Shown here: positions 26,152 through 34,201 of the stretch, piece after piece | Layout: the number at the start of each line of letters is the position of its first letter | Position numbering within the stretch: the stretch's first letter is position 1 | Assembly (NCBI RefSeq): GCF_020982545.1 | Contig: NZ_JAJKLK010000024.1 | Location: forward strand, 372,001-436,000 | DNA length: 64,000 bases | Source of the DNA: Streptomyces sp. MNU76 | Lineage (GTDB): Bacteria; Actinomycetota; Actinomycetes; Streptomycetales; Streptomycetaceae | Direction of reading: 5' to 3' | Made by a program: the position numbers and the translations under genes | The notes under the pieces: model-generated | The model's database searches: none | What the model was told of the DNA's origin: nothing | The model's input: the letters and a program-made list of their open reading frames with translations, nothing else

Positions 26152-27114
26152 CTACCCCGCTCGACTCAACGACAGCGCGAACCGACCCTCCTCATCCGTC
26201 CACCACCGCGTCAACTCCAACCCGACAGAAGCCAGTTCAGCCCGCACCCCGTCCCTCCTGAACTTCGCGGACACCTCCGTCCGCAGCTCCTCCCCGGCCT
26301 CGAAATCGACCGCGAGGTCCAGCGCAGGGATCTTCACCGTCTGCGCCGCCCGGGACCGCAGCCGCATCTCGATCCACTCGCACTCCGCGTTCCAGAGGGC
26401 GACATGGTCGAACGCGTCGGGGTCGAAGTCCGCCCCCAGCTCCCGGTCCACCACGTTGAGCACGTTCTTGTTGAACTCGGCCGTCACCCCGGCCGCGTCG
26501 TCGTACGCGGCGACCAGCACCGCCTCGTCCTTGACCAGGTCCGTACCCAGCAGCAGCGTGTCCCCCGGCGCCAGCAGGGCCCGTACGGCGGCCAGGAACG
26601 CGGCGCGCTCCACGGGCACCAGATTGCCGATCGTGCCGCCCAGGAACGCCACCAGACGCGGCCCCGGCGTCGGGGGCAGTGCGAGCCCGGCCGTGAAGTC
26701 GGCGATCAGGGCGTGCACGTTCAGCCCCGGCTGCTCGGCGACCAGCGCCTCGCCGGCCTGCCGCAGCGCGCTCTCGCTCACGTCGACCGGCACGTACGTG
26801 TGCAGGCCCGGCATCGCGTCCAGCAGGTGCCGGGTCTTGTCGGAGGAGCCGGAGCCCAGCTCGACCAGGGTGCGCGCCCCGCTCGCCGCCGCGATCTCAC
26901 CGGCCCGGCCGACGAGGATCTCCCGCTCGGCACGGGTCGGGTAGTACTCGGGCAACTCGGTGATCCGCTCGAACAGTTCACTGCCGCGCGCGTCGTAGAA
27001 CCACTTCGGCGGCAGCGTCTTCGGGGTGCGGGTCAGGCCCTGCAGGACATCGGCGCGCAGGGCCGCGTCGGTGGCGTCCTCGGGCAGGGTGCGGGTGAGA
27101 AGGAACGGGCTCAC
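26152..27114 (-). CDS. egtD: L-histidine N-alpha-methyltransferase EgtD
   Basis: 320 residues from GTG 27114, which overlaps the egtC stop. Trimethylates histidine to hercynine with three SAM. Motifs: TLPPKWFYDARGSELFERI, substrate-side TELPEYYPTRAE, SAM loop LVELGSGSSDKTRHLL, DFTAGL, and LVAFLGGTIGNLVPVERAA. Full length for the family. Last gene of the egtABCD operon; the product is the substrate for EgtB. Confidence 0.95.
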   Translation of the reverse strand: MSPFLLTRTLPEDATDAALRADVLQGLTRTPKTLPPKWFYDARGSELFERITELPEYYPTRAEREILVGRAGEIAAASGARTLVELGSGSSDKTRHLLDAMPGLHTYVPVDVSESALRQAGEALVAEQPGLNVHALIADFTAGLALPPTPGPRLVAFLGGTIGNLVPVERAAFLAAVRALLAPGDTLLLGTDLVKDEAVLVAAYDDAAGVTAEFNKNVLNVVDRELGADFDPDAFDHVALWNAECEWIEMRLRSRAAQTVKIPALDLAVDFEAGEELRTEVSAKFRRDGVRAELASVGLELTRWWTDEEGRFALSLSRAG

Positions 27115-27920
27115 GCGGAAGGCTCCTTCGGTGCGGCGGAGGCGGACTCGTCGTGTGGACTGCTGGGTTCGTCCAGTTCCTTGAGCGGAGTGAGCAGGAC
27201 GTCCGTACGGCTCGCCGCCAGCAGCGTGCGGTCCGGAACCTCCACCCAGTGCGGATCGTCGTCGTAGGGCTCGGACGCCACGACCGTGCTGCGGCCGGGC
27301 TCGGCGAGGTACCAGAGGGTGTCGCCCCAGGCGGTCGCGGCGATCGCCTCCCCGTTGGTGAGCAGCAGGTTGAGCCGCGAGCCGGGCGCCGCCCGGGCGA
27401 CGTCGAGGACCGTGTCGGCCAGCGCCTGACCCTCCTCGTCGCCCGCGCGCAACCGGTTCAGGACCAGCGCCCACACGAGCGCGGAGTCGTTGCGGGCCTC
27501 CATCGACAGCAGTTCCGCGGCGGGCAGACCGTCCGCGAGGTGCCCGAGCGACCGGGGCCACCCGGCGACCGCCCCGTTGTGGCTGAACAGCCAGGGCCCG
27601 GCGGCGTACGGCGCCGCGGCGGCCTCGTTGTCCGCCCCGGGCACCGTGGCGTCCCGTACGGCGGCCAGCAGCGCCCCGGAGCGGACCACCCGGGCGAGGT
27701 CGGTGAAGGACAGGTCCCCCCAGATGGGACCCGACCGGCGGTACCGTCCCGGCACCGGGTCGCCCTCCGCGTACCAACCGACTCCGAAACCATCGGCGTT
27801 GACCGTCCCGTGCCGCTGCCGCCGGGGTGCCCACGACTGCCGGAACAGGCTGTGCGGCGGATCCACCAGCACCCTGCCCAGCGCCGACTCCGGCCCGAGA
27901 TAAGCGAGATGACGACACAT
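27111..27920 (-). CDS. egtC: ergothioneine gamma-glutamyl amidohydrolase EgtC
   Basis: 269 residues. Class II glutamine-amidotransferase fold with the N-terminal nucleophile Cys2 (MCRHLAYLG), GFGVGWY, the FSHNGAVAGW motif and NDSALVWALVLNRL. It removes gamma-glutamate from the hercynyl-gamma-glutamylcysteine sulfoxide made by EgtB. ATGA overlap with egtB upstream and GTGA overlap with egtD downstream indicate coupled translation. Confidence 0.95.
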   Translation of the reverse strand: MCRHLAYLGPESALGRVLVDPPHSLFRQSWAPRRQRHGTVNADGFGVGWYAEGDPVPGRYRRSGPIWGDLSFTDLARVVRSGALLAAVRDATVPGADNEAAAAPYAAGPWLFSHNGAVAGWPRSLGHLADGLPAAELLSMEARNDSALVWALVLNRLRAGDEEGQALADTVLDVARAAPGSRLNLLLTNGEAIAATAWGDTLWYLAEPGRSTVVASEPYDDDPHWVEVPDRTLLAASRTDVLLTPLKELDEPSSPHDESASAAPKEPSA

Positions 27921-29266
27921 CAGACGACCTCCGGGGAGGCGTCACGCGCCGTTCGGAAGCCGCTGAAGATCTGCCGCCGGATCGGGTAGTCCCAGTTGCG
28001 GAATGTCCCCCGGCACGCCACCGGGTCCACGGCGAACGCGCCACCGCGCAGCACCTTGTACTCCGGGCCGAAGAACACCTCCGAGTACTCCTTGTACGGG
28101 AACGCCGTGAACCCCGGGTAGGGCAGGAAGTCGCTCGACGTCCACTCCCACACGTCACCGATCAACTGCCGTGCGCCCAGCGGTGATTCGCCCGCCGGAT
28201 AGCTGCCGGCCGGCGCCGGGCGCAGATGCCGCTGCCCCAGGTTGGCGTGCTCGGGCCCCGGATCGGCGTCGCCCCACGGGTAACGGCGGGAGCGGCCGGT
28301 GACCGGGTCGTGCCGGGCGGCCTTCTCCCACTCGGCCTCCGTCGGCAGCCGCCGCCCCGCCCAGCGGGCGTACGCGTCGGCCTCGTACCAGCACACGTGC
28401 AGCACCGGTTCGTCGGCCGGTACGACCTCGGTGACCCCGAAGCGCCGCCGCAGCCACTGCCGACCGTCGCGCCGCCAGAAGAGCGGCGCGTGGATGCCGT
28501 GCGCGCGGATGTGGTCCCAGCCCTCGGCCGTCCACCAGCGCTCGTCGTCGTAGCCGCCGTCCTCGATGAACGCCTGGTAGGCGCCGTTCGTCACCGGTGT
28601 GGTGTCGATGTGGAACGCCGGGACGACCCGCCGGTGCGCCGGCCGTTCGTTGTCCAGCGCCCACGGCTCGGTCGAGGTGCCCATCACGAACTCCCCGCCG
28701 GGTACGAGGACTTCGGACGGCCCTGTGTACAGCGGGACCGGCTCCGGGTCCGGCGCCGACAGCACGGCGGGCCCCTTGCGGAGCTGATGGGTGATCAGCA
28801 TCGTCTCGTCGTGCTGCTGTTCGTGCTGGGCGATCATGCCGAAGGCGAAGCCCGTGTCGGTGAGCCGGGTGCCGTGGAAGTCGATGCTCTCCAGCACGTC
28901 CAGCGCACGGCCGCGCACCTCGTGCAGATACTGCCGGGCCTCCTCGGGCGGCAGCAGCGGCAGCGAGGGCCGCTCGGCGCGCGGGTGCTCGAAGGCGTCG
29001 TACAGCCCGTCGATCTCGGGCCGCATCGCCTCCCGTCCGGCGACGTTCCGCAGGAGCCACAGCTCCTCCTGGTTGCCGATGTGGGCGAGGTCCCAGACCA
29101 GGGGCGACATCAGCGGCGAGTGCTGCGCGGTGAGATCGGGTTCGTCGACGGCGGTGGTGAGGAGCGCGGTGCGGGCCCGGGCCGTGGTCAGCGCCGCCAG
29201 CGCGCGCTCCCGGAGTATGTCCGGGTCGGCGTCGGCCGTCGGAGCCGGCGTCTCGGGTGCGGTCAT
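27920..29266 (-). CDS. egtB: ergothioneine sulfoxide synthase EgtB
   Basis: 448 residues from ATG 29266. The N-terminal DinB-like part supplies iron ligands: DLAHIGNQEELW and GMIAQHEQQHDETML (HX3HXE). The C-terminal formylglycine-generating/sulfatase-modifying fold includes GEFVMGTSTEPWALDNE, RRLPTEAEWEKAARHD, GDVWEWTSSDFLPYPGF and VLRGGAFAVDPVACRGTFR. It joins hercynine and gamma-glutamylcysteine with O2. Overlaps egtA (4 nt) and egtC (3 nt). Confidence 0.95.
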   Translation of the reverse strand: MTAPETPAPTADADPDILRERALAALTTARARTALLTTAVDEPDLTAQHSPLMSPLVWDLAHIGNQEELWLLRNVAGREAMRPEIDGLYDAFEHPRAERPSLPLLPPEEARQYLHEVRGRALDVLESIDFHGTRLTDTGFAFGMIAQHEQQHDETMLITHQLRKGPAVLSAPDPEPVPLYTGPSEVLVPGGEFVMGTSTEPWALDNERPAHRRVVPAFHIDTTPVTNGAYQAFIEDGGYDDERWWTAEGWDHIRAHGIHAPLFWRRDGRQWLRRRFGVTEVVPADEPVLHVCWYEADAYARWAGRRLPTEAEWEKAARHDPVTGRSRRYPWGDADPGPEHANLGQRHLRPAPAGSYPAGESPLGARQLIGDVWEWTSSDFLPYPGFTAFPYKEYSEVFFGPEYKVLRGGAFAVDPVACRGTFRNWDYPIRRQIFSGFRTARDASPEVV

Positions 29267-30537
29267 GCGGGGAGGTCCTTCCCGTGGAACAGGTCCAGCA
29301 GATCGTCGGCGGGGCAGCGGCCCCGGGCCACGTAGCGGTCGGTGTACGCCGCGACCGCGTCCAGCACCTCGGAGCTCGCCCCGAGTCCGGGCAACGCCTC
29401 CGCGGCCGCGGCGAAGCAGATGACCGCCGCCTCCCGCAGTTCCGGATCGGTCAGCCCGTCCCGGGCGGCCGCCTCCCACAGCGGATTGCGCGGTGGCGGT
29501 TGCGAACCGGCCCGCTCCGCGAGGGGCTTGACGGTCCGGTAGGCGGTCTCGGCGGCCGCCGGGTCCTCGAACAGCGCCGCCGTCACGGCGAGCGGCACGA
29601 TCCACCCGTCCTCGCCCGGCTGCGCGTCGATCATCCGGAACTCCAGGTGGCCACGCGGGCGCACCGGCGGGAACAGCGTCGTCAGGTGGTAGTCGAGGTC
29701 GGCCCGGCTCGGCGGGGTGTCGGACCGTGTCCACTCCCGGAACGTCATCGCTCCGGGGACACCCCAGGGGCCCTCGTCGGCGCGTACGCACATCACGGGC
29801 GCGTCCAGCACCAGCCGGGCCCACGCCTCGCGCGGGTCGCCGTCCAGCGACGGCGCGTCCGTGCGGCCGGGGTCCATGGCGGCCCACAGTGCCTGCCGGG
29901 TCGAGCGCCAGCCGGTGACCCGGCCGCGCGCCAGCGGGGAGTGCGCGAACGCCGCCACCAGGACGGCGCCGAGCTGGTGCGACAACCACCAGCGCCGCTG
30001 GTGACCGAGGGGGCCCGGCTCCTCGTACCCGGCGTCGAGACACACCTGCACCGACGCGGAGGAGCACATCATGGCCCGTCCCTCGGGTCCGAAGCGGTCG
30101 AGATAGATCTCCATCGCGTCGTAGCGGGGTTCGTGGAGATAGCGGGCCGGGGGGTTCCAGGGTTCGTGGCCGAAGCCGCTGATGCCGAGATCCAGCTCCC
30201 GCAGCGTCGCGCGGACGGCGGTGAGGTCGGCGGAGACGGACCCGACGCACTCCATCAGGGAGGCGGCCGGTGCCGAGCTGAGCTCCAGCTGGCCGCCGGG
30301 TTCGACGGTCAGGGGCGAGTTCAGGGTCAGGGTCCGCAGTGCGGCGTAGGCCGCTTCGAGTCGTGCGGGTGTTGCCGGGAGCCGTGGGTCACTCAGCTCG
30401 TGGACGTGCCATTCCAGCTCGACACCGAGGGTGCGGGGTGGACCGGTCTTGAAGCAGATGCCCCGGACCAGGGCCTCGACCTCCGCCTCGGTGACCGGGG
30501 AGCGGTGCTCCGTACAGCCACTCGTCGAATCTGACAT
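29263..30537 (-). CDS. egtA: glutamate-cysteine ligase EgtA
   Basis: 424 residues from ATG 30537, with AGGAGG 9 nt upstream. ATP-dependent ligase making gamma-glutamylcysteine, the sulfur donor for EgtB. Family blocks: TLGVELEWHVHELSDP (acidic metal site), TVEPGGQLELSSAPA, MMCSSASVQVCLDAGYEE and HLEFRMIDAQP. First gene of egtABCD. The final C-S lyase EgtE is not in the window, so it must be elsewhere or replaced by another PLP enzyme. No sigma-R-type promoter was found upstream. Confidence 0.95.
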   Translation of the reverse strand: MSDSTSGCTEHRSPVTEAEVEALVRGICFKTGPPRTLGVELEWHVHELSDPRLPATPARLEAAYAALRTLTLNSPLTVEPGGQLELSSAPAASLMECVGSVSADLTAVRATLRELDLGISGFGHEPWNPPARYLHEPRYDAMEIYLDRFGPEGRAMMCSSASVQVCLDAGYEEPGPLGHQRRWWLSHQLGAVLVAAFAHSPLARGRVTGWRSTRQALWAAMDPGRTDAPSLDGDPREAWARLVLDAPVMCVRADEGPWGVPGAMTFREWTRSDTPPSRADLDYHLTTLFPPVRPRGHLEFRMIDAQPGEDGWIVPLAVTAALFEDPAAAETAYRTVKPLAERAGSQPPPRNPLWEAAARDGLTDPELREAAVICFAAAAEALPGLGASSEVLDAVAAYTDRYVARGRCPADDLLDLFHGKDLPA

Positions 30538-30785
30538 GTCGGGATCCTCCTGAGATGCCATCTCGTCAGCCAAGCCGCCGATCGCCGCCCGGTGGGGCCG
30601 GAGCGGCAGCGCTCGTCCCACCCAAAACCCTCGCGCCGCTTTCGCACAAGGGGGCACATCGTGGCAATGCGGATCGGCGATCTCCGTCTTCGGGGACTCC
30701 TGGCACCTCTTCCCGTACCCGAGCGGGTCATTCACGCGAGGAAACTCCGTTGCGGACACTCACCAGCATCGCCCAGGATGCGCCC

Positions 30786-30848
30786 ATGAGCACGACGGGG
30801 GAGTACGCGCGGGCGGCGCTCGCGGAACACACCGGGGTGACGCGATGA
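30786..30848 (+). CDS. 20-residue ORF coupled to the PARG gene
   Basis: ATG 30786 encodes MSTTGEYARAALAEHTGVTR and its stop overlaps the PARG start (ATGA). It may be a short leader peptide coupling translation, or the relic of an earlier PARG start. No strong ribosome site. Confidence 0.35.
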   Translation: MSTTGEYARAALAEHTGVTR

Positions 30849-31738
30849 GCGCCCGCCTGCGTGGAATCGCACAGGAGACCGAGCGGATCGTCGCGGCGGG
30901 CGGCTACCGGGCCCCCGCCGGCCACGAGGTCTCCCTCGCGGCGGAGATCGAGGCCGCGCGGTCCGCCACCCGCCTGTACGGCCCGGCCCCGGTGCCGGTC
31001 CCGGCGGTCGATCCCGTGCCGTCGACCGTCGAGGTCACGGGCGAGAGCAGCCTGGAGGCCGCCCACCGCCTGACGACCACCGGCGCCACTCCCGTGGCCG
31101 TCCTCAACTTCTCCTCCGCGCGCAACCCCGGCGGTGGCTATCTCAACGGCGCCCAGGCCCAGGAGGAAGCCCTCTGCCGGGCCTCCGCCCTCTACACCTG
31201 CGTCCGTGAGGCCCGTGCCTTCTACGACCACCACCGCACCCACCGCGATCCCTTCTACACGGACCGTGTCATCCACTCACCCGCCGTCCCCGTCTTCCGG
31301 GACGACCGGGGAACCTTCCTCGACACCCCGTACACGACCGGCTTCCTGACCTCGGCCGCCCCGAACGCGTCGGTCGTCCGCCGTACGACGCCGGAGCGAG
31401 CCCCCGAACTCCCGCGCGCGCTCGCGGTACGCGCCGAGCGCGTCCTGGAGACGGCGGCGGCGCACGGCTACCGCCGCCTGGTCCTGGGCGCCTGGGGCTG
31501 CGGCGTCTTCGGCAACGACCCCACTCAGGTGGCCACCGCCTTCCGTGCGCTGCTCATGGACGGCGGCGGTCGTTTCGTCGGTGCTTTCGCACATGTCGTG
31601 TTCGCCGTCCTGGACCGCACGAGGGGAACGTCAACCCGGGTCGCCTTCGAACGAGAGTTCGCAACAGTCGCGTCCCGCCAGGGGCGCGGGGAACTGTGCG
31701 ACCAGCCACGCACGACCCGCACCCGGCCCACGACCTAA
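30845..31738 (+). CDS. poly(ADP-ribose) glycohydrolase, bacterial type (TIGR02452)
   Basis: 297 residues with a macrodomain of the microbial PARG family. The catalytic loop NPGGGYLNGAQAQEE lies near 94-108; the second Glu of QEE is the catalytic residue in characterised bacterial PARGs. Downstream VLGAWGCGVFGNDP forms the diphosphate loop. It removes ADP-ribose chains and may counter ADP-ribosylation stress; no PARP or DarT gene is adjacent. The last 20 or so codons run through a dispersed-repeat copy (GRGELCDQ) and end in the first unit of a 28-bp tandem repeat, so the native C-terminus was probably shorter. Confidence 0.9.
   Translation: MSARLRGIAQETERIVAAGGYRAPAGHEVSLAAEIEAARSATRLYGPAPVPVPAVDPVPSTVEVTGESSLEAAHRLTTTGATPVAVLNFSSARNPGGGYLNGAQAQEEALCRASALYTCVREARAFYDHHRTHRDPFYTDRVIHSPAVPVFRDDRGTFLDTPYTTGFLTSAAPNASVVRRTTPERAPELPRALAVRAERVLETAAAHGYRRLVLGAWGCGVFGNDPTQVATAFRALLMDGGGRFVGAFAHVVFAVLDRTRGTSTRVAFEREFATVASRQGRGELCDQPRTTRTRPTT
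31680..31701. repeat. dispersed element inside the PARG 3' end
   Basis: Copy of the GGCGCGGGGAACTGTG element, translated as GRGELCDQ near the PARG C-terminus; all other copies here are intergenic. Confidence 0.65.
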
Positions 31739-31798
31739 CGCCACCCGCACCCGGCCCACGACCTAACGCCACCCGCACCCGGCCCACGACCTAACGCC
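31715..31798. repeat. three exact 28-bp tandem repeats
   Basis: Units 31715-31742, 31743-31770 and 31771-31798 are identical, and a partial fourth begins at 31799. Each contains CGACCTAACG. The TAA stop of PARG is in unit 1 and the stop of the convergent MazF-like gene is in unit 3. No spacer separates units, so it is not a CRISPR array. Confidence 0.9.
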
Positions 31799-32237
31799 AC
31801 CCGTACCGCTCCCGCAACCGCTGCACAACGGAGTTGAACCGCATCCGGTCCAGCGCGCACGCCTCCCGCCGCATGCCCGCCTCGCGCAGCCGCAGCACCC
31901 GGTCCACGGCCACCCACGAGTCACGCCCCGACCGGTCCCACGGCCCGCTCCCGATCGGCACCCACTCCCGGTCCCCGTCGTGCCGCTTGCTCGACAACTG
32001 CACGGCGAGCAGGGTCCCTCCGGGCTCCCGGGCCACGACCAGCACGGGCCGGTCCTTCCCCCGCCCGTCGTTCTCCTCGAAGGGCACCCACGTCCAGACG
32101 ATCTCCCCGGGATCCGGGTCCCCGTCGTACGCGGGCGAGTACTCGGTCCGCACCCGCCCGACCTCACGGGGATCGGCTTCGGTGGTGGCGGAGGGCCCGT
32201 AACGCCCCGGTACGTCCTGCTCGGCAAAGGAAGTCAC
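31791..32237 (-). CDS. PemK/MazF-like protein
   Basis: 148 residues. The N-terminal 40 residues are variable; the SH3-like core follows: DPGEIVWTWVPFEENDGRG, KDRPVLVVAREPGG, LLAVQLSSKRHDG, and SWVAVDRVLRLREAGMRRE, like MazF/PemK endoribonucleases. Conserved RPVLVV and QLSS blocks are present. No antitoxin-like small gene is adjacent on either side, so it may be a solitary housekeeping homologue, not a toxin. Stop codon lies in a tandem repeat unit. Confidence 0.75.
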   Translation of the reverse strand: MTSFAEQDVPGRYGPSATTEADPREVGRVRTEYSPAYDGDPDPGEIVWTWVPFEENDGRGKDRPVLVVAREPGGTLLAVQLSSKRHDGDREWVPIGSGPWDRSGRDSWVAVDRVLRLREAGMRREACALDRMRFNSVVQRLRERYGWR

Positions 32238-32369
32238 GCCCTCACGCTAGCCGTAGCGTGGACCCGCGCCCCGTCGGGGGCGTGGGTCCGTGTCGATCTG
32301 CGGCTCCGCCGCGTGAGCGCGATCACCCCCCGCCACCCGCAGTCGACCACTGCGGTCGAAGCCACGGCG

Positions 32370-33782
32370 CTACGAATCCTTGTCGACCTGTACCTTCTCC
32401 GCCTTCTCCACCGGCATCCCGTTGACCTCGGCCGAGCCGTCGGAAGGCACCCCGTTCTGGTTCATCGAGGCCAGCAACTGCCGCGCCAGCCCCAACCCCG
32501 TCCCGCCCATCGTGAGTGCCTTGGCGAACATGTCCGCCATTCCGTCGGCCCCGTTGAGCAGCACCATGTTGTCGACGTTCCCGAACGCGGACGCCCTCGC
32601 CTGCACGATCTCCGGCCACCGCTCGGCCAGTTGCTGCGCGATCACCGCTTCCTGGTTCTCCGCCAGCGCGGCGCTTCGCGCCTTGATGCCCTCGGCCTCG
32701 GCGAGCCCCTTCGCCCGCGTGGCCTCGGCGACCGCGAGCCCCTTGGCCTGCCGGGCGGCGGCCTCGGCCTCACCGGTGACCTGCGTCGCGGTCGCCTCGG
32801 CGGCGGCCGCGAGTTCGGTCTCCTTGGCCTTGGCCTGCGCGGCGGAGATACGGGCGTCTCGCTCGGCCTCGGCGAGGGTCCGCTTCTCGTAGGCCTTGGC
32901 GTCGGCCGGCTTGCGGACGTCCGCCTGGAGCTGCTGCTCGCGCCGGGCCGCCGCCAGCTCCGCGACGCGGGTCTCCTGGACGACGACCTCCTGCAGGGCG
33001 GCCGCCTCGGCCAGGGGGCCGGCCTGCTTGGCCTTCGCCGAGGCGTTGTCCCGCTCGGCCTGGTAGCCGGCCTGGAGGATCTCGCTGTCCCGGGTGGCCT
33101 CCGCCATGCGCGCGGCGGCCTGCTGCTCGGCCTCGGTGGCGAGCCGGTTGGCCTCGGCCTGCGCGATACGGGCGTCCCGCTGGACGGCCGCCGCGTGCGG
33201 CATGGCCAGGTTCTTGATGTAGCCGGTCGGGTCCTCGATCTCGTGGATCTGCAGCGAGTCGACGATCAGGCCCAGTTTCTCCATCTCCGTACCGCACGCG
33301 GCCCGCGTCTGACCGGTCAGCTTCTCGCGGTCACGGATCATGTCCTCGACCGTCAACCCGCCCACGATGGACCGGAGATGGCCGGCGAACACGTTGTGCA
33401 CCCGCTCCGAGACCCGTTTCTGCTGGCCGAGGAATCGGCGTGCGGCGTTGGCGATGGACACGAAGTCGTCGCCCACCTTGAAGATGACCACGCCCCGGAT
33501 CTTCAGCGGAATGCCCTGGAAGGTCACGCACTCCACGGCCAGTTCGGTCTGGTTGAGGTCGAGCGACAGCTTGCGCACCGCCTGCATCCCGGGCAGCACG
33601 AGCGTGCCGCGCCCGGTGACGATACGGAAGTTCATGCCCTCCGTCAGGCCCTCCATCTTGTGCTTGGAGCCGGAGATGATCAGGGCCTCGTTCGGTTCGG
33701 CGACACGCCACATGAGCTTGAACAGAGCGATCAGTACCAGAGCCACCGCTACGGTCGCCCCCGCGATGATGCCGATGAACAT
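32370..33782 (-). CDS. flotillin-like SPFH membrane protein
   Basis: 470 residues from ATG 33782 (MFIGIIAGATVAVALV). A single N-terminal membrane helix (about 4-22), an SPFH/band-7 domain (about 28-200, including LVLPGMQAVRKLSLDLNQ and FVSIANAARRFLGQQ), then a long Ala/Glu-rich coiled coil (about 205-390) with EAE repeats, and a C-terminal oligomerisation segment. Scaffold of membrane microdomains. An NfeD-like OB-fold gene lies 160 nt upstream on the same strand, the usual flotillin partner. Confidence 0.92.
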   Translation of the reverse strand: MFIGIIAGATVAVALVLIALFKLMWRVAEPNEALIISGSKHKMEGLTEGMNFRIVTGRGTLVLPGMQAVRKLSLDLNQTELAVECVTFQGIPLKIRGVVIFKVGDDFVSIANAARRFLGQQKRVSERVHNVFAGHLRSIVGGLTVEDMIRDREKLTGQTRAACGTEMEKLGLIVDSLQIHEIEDPTGYIKNLAMPHAAAVQRDARIAQAEANRLATEAEQQAAARMAEATRDSEILQAGYQAERDNASAKAKQAGPLAEAAALQEVVVQETRVAELAAARREQQLQADVRKPADAKAYEKRTLAEAERDARISAAQAKAKETELAAAAEATATQVTGEAEAAARQAKGLAVAEATRAKGLAEAEGIKARSAALAENQEAVIAQQLAERWPEIVQARASAFGNVDNMVLLNGADGMADMFAKALTMGGTGLGLARQLLASMNQNGVPSDGSAEVNGMPVEKAEKVQVDKDS

Positions 33783-33942
33783 CGGCACACCCCCCTCGGC
33801 CAGGTGCCCTTTCGGCACCGAACGTCGGGAGTGTCCCGCGTGGTTCAGCGGGGGTACAGGTACCGGGAGACCGTTGTTGCAGTCCTGATGCCAACCGGTT
33901 CCCGAAAGCCGACAGAGCACGGTCCGAGCGCCTCACGGACCG

Positions 33943-34161
33943 TCAACTGTCGTACGCCGCCGACACATACACGGTGCGCGGCGGCAGATACTCCATCACC
34001 ATCACCAGGGTCCCCGGTTCGATCCGGTCCTTCGCGGAGGCGGGGTAGGCGAGGAAATGCTCGGCGCCGCCCCGCACCCGGACGATCACCTCGCCGACGA
34101 GCCCGGGACCGACCGCACCGGTCACCCGTCCCATCAGCCCGACCATCGACGCTTCGTCCAT
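33943..34161 (-). CDS. small NfeD-like OB-fold protein
   Basis: 72 residues from ATG 34161 (GTG 34167 is two codons earlier). MVGLMGRVTGAVGPGLVGE, VIVRVRGGAEHFLAYPAS and IEPGTLVMVMEYLPPRTVY resemble the soluble C-terminal OB domain of NfeD without its membrane part. It precedes the flotillin gene and likely interacts with it. Confidence 0.75.
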   Translation of the reverse strand: MDEASMVGLMGRVTGAVGPGLVGEVIVRVRGGAEHFLAYPASAKDRIEPGTLVMVMEYLPPRTVYVSAAYDS

Positions 34162-34201
34162 GGTCACAGCCTACGGGGCAGGTGCCGGGCTCCGAACCCG
34201 C

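Noticed and set aside
31715..31798. Possible CRISPR array
   Set aside because: Three exact 28-bp units are directly joined with no spacers, and no cas genes are present.
31791..32237. MazF-type toxin-antitoxin system
   Set aside because: No antitoxin-sized partner on either side; only a solitary MazF-like protein is supported.
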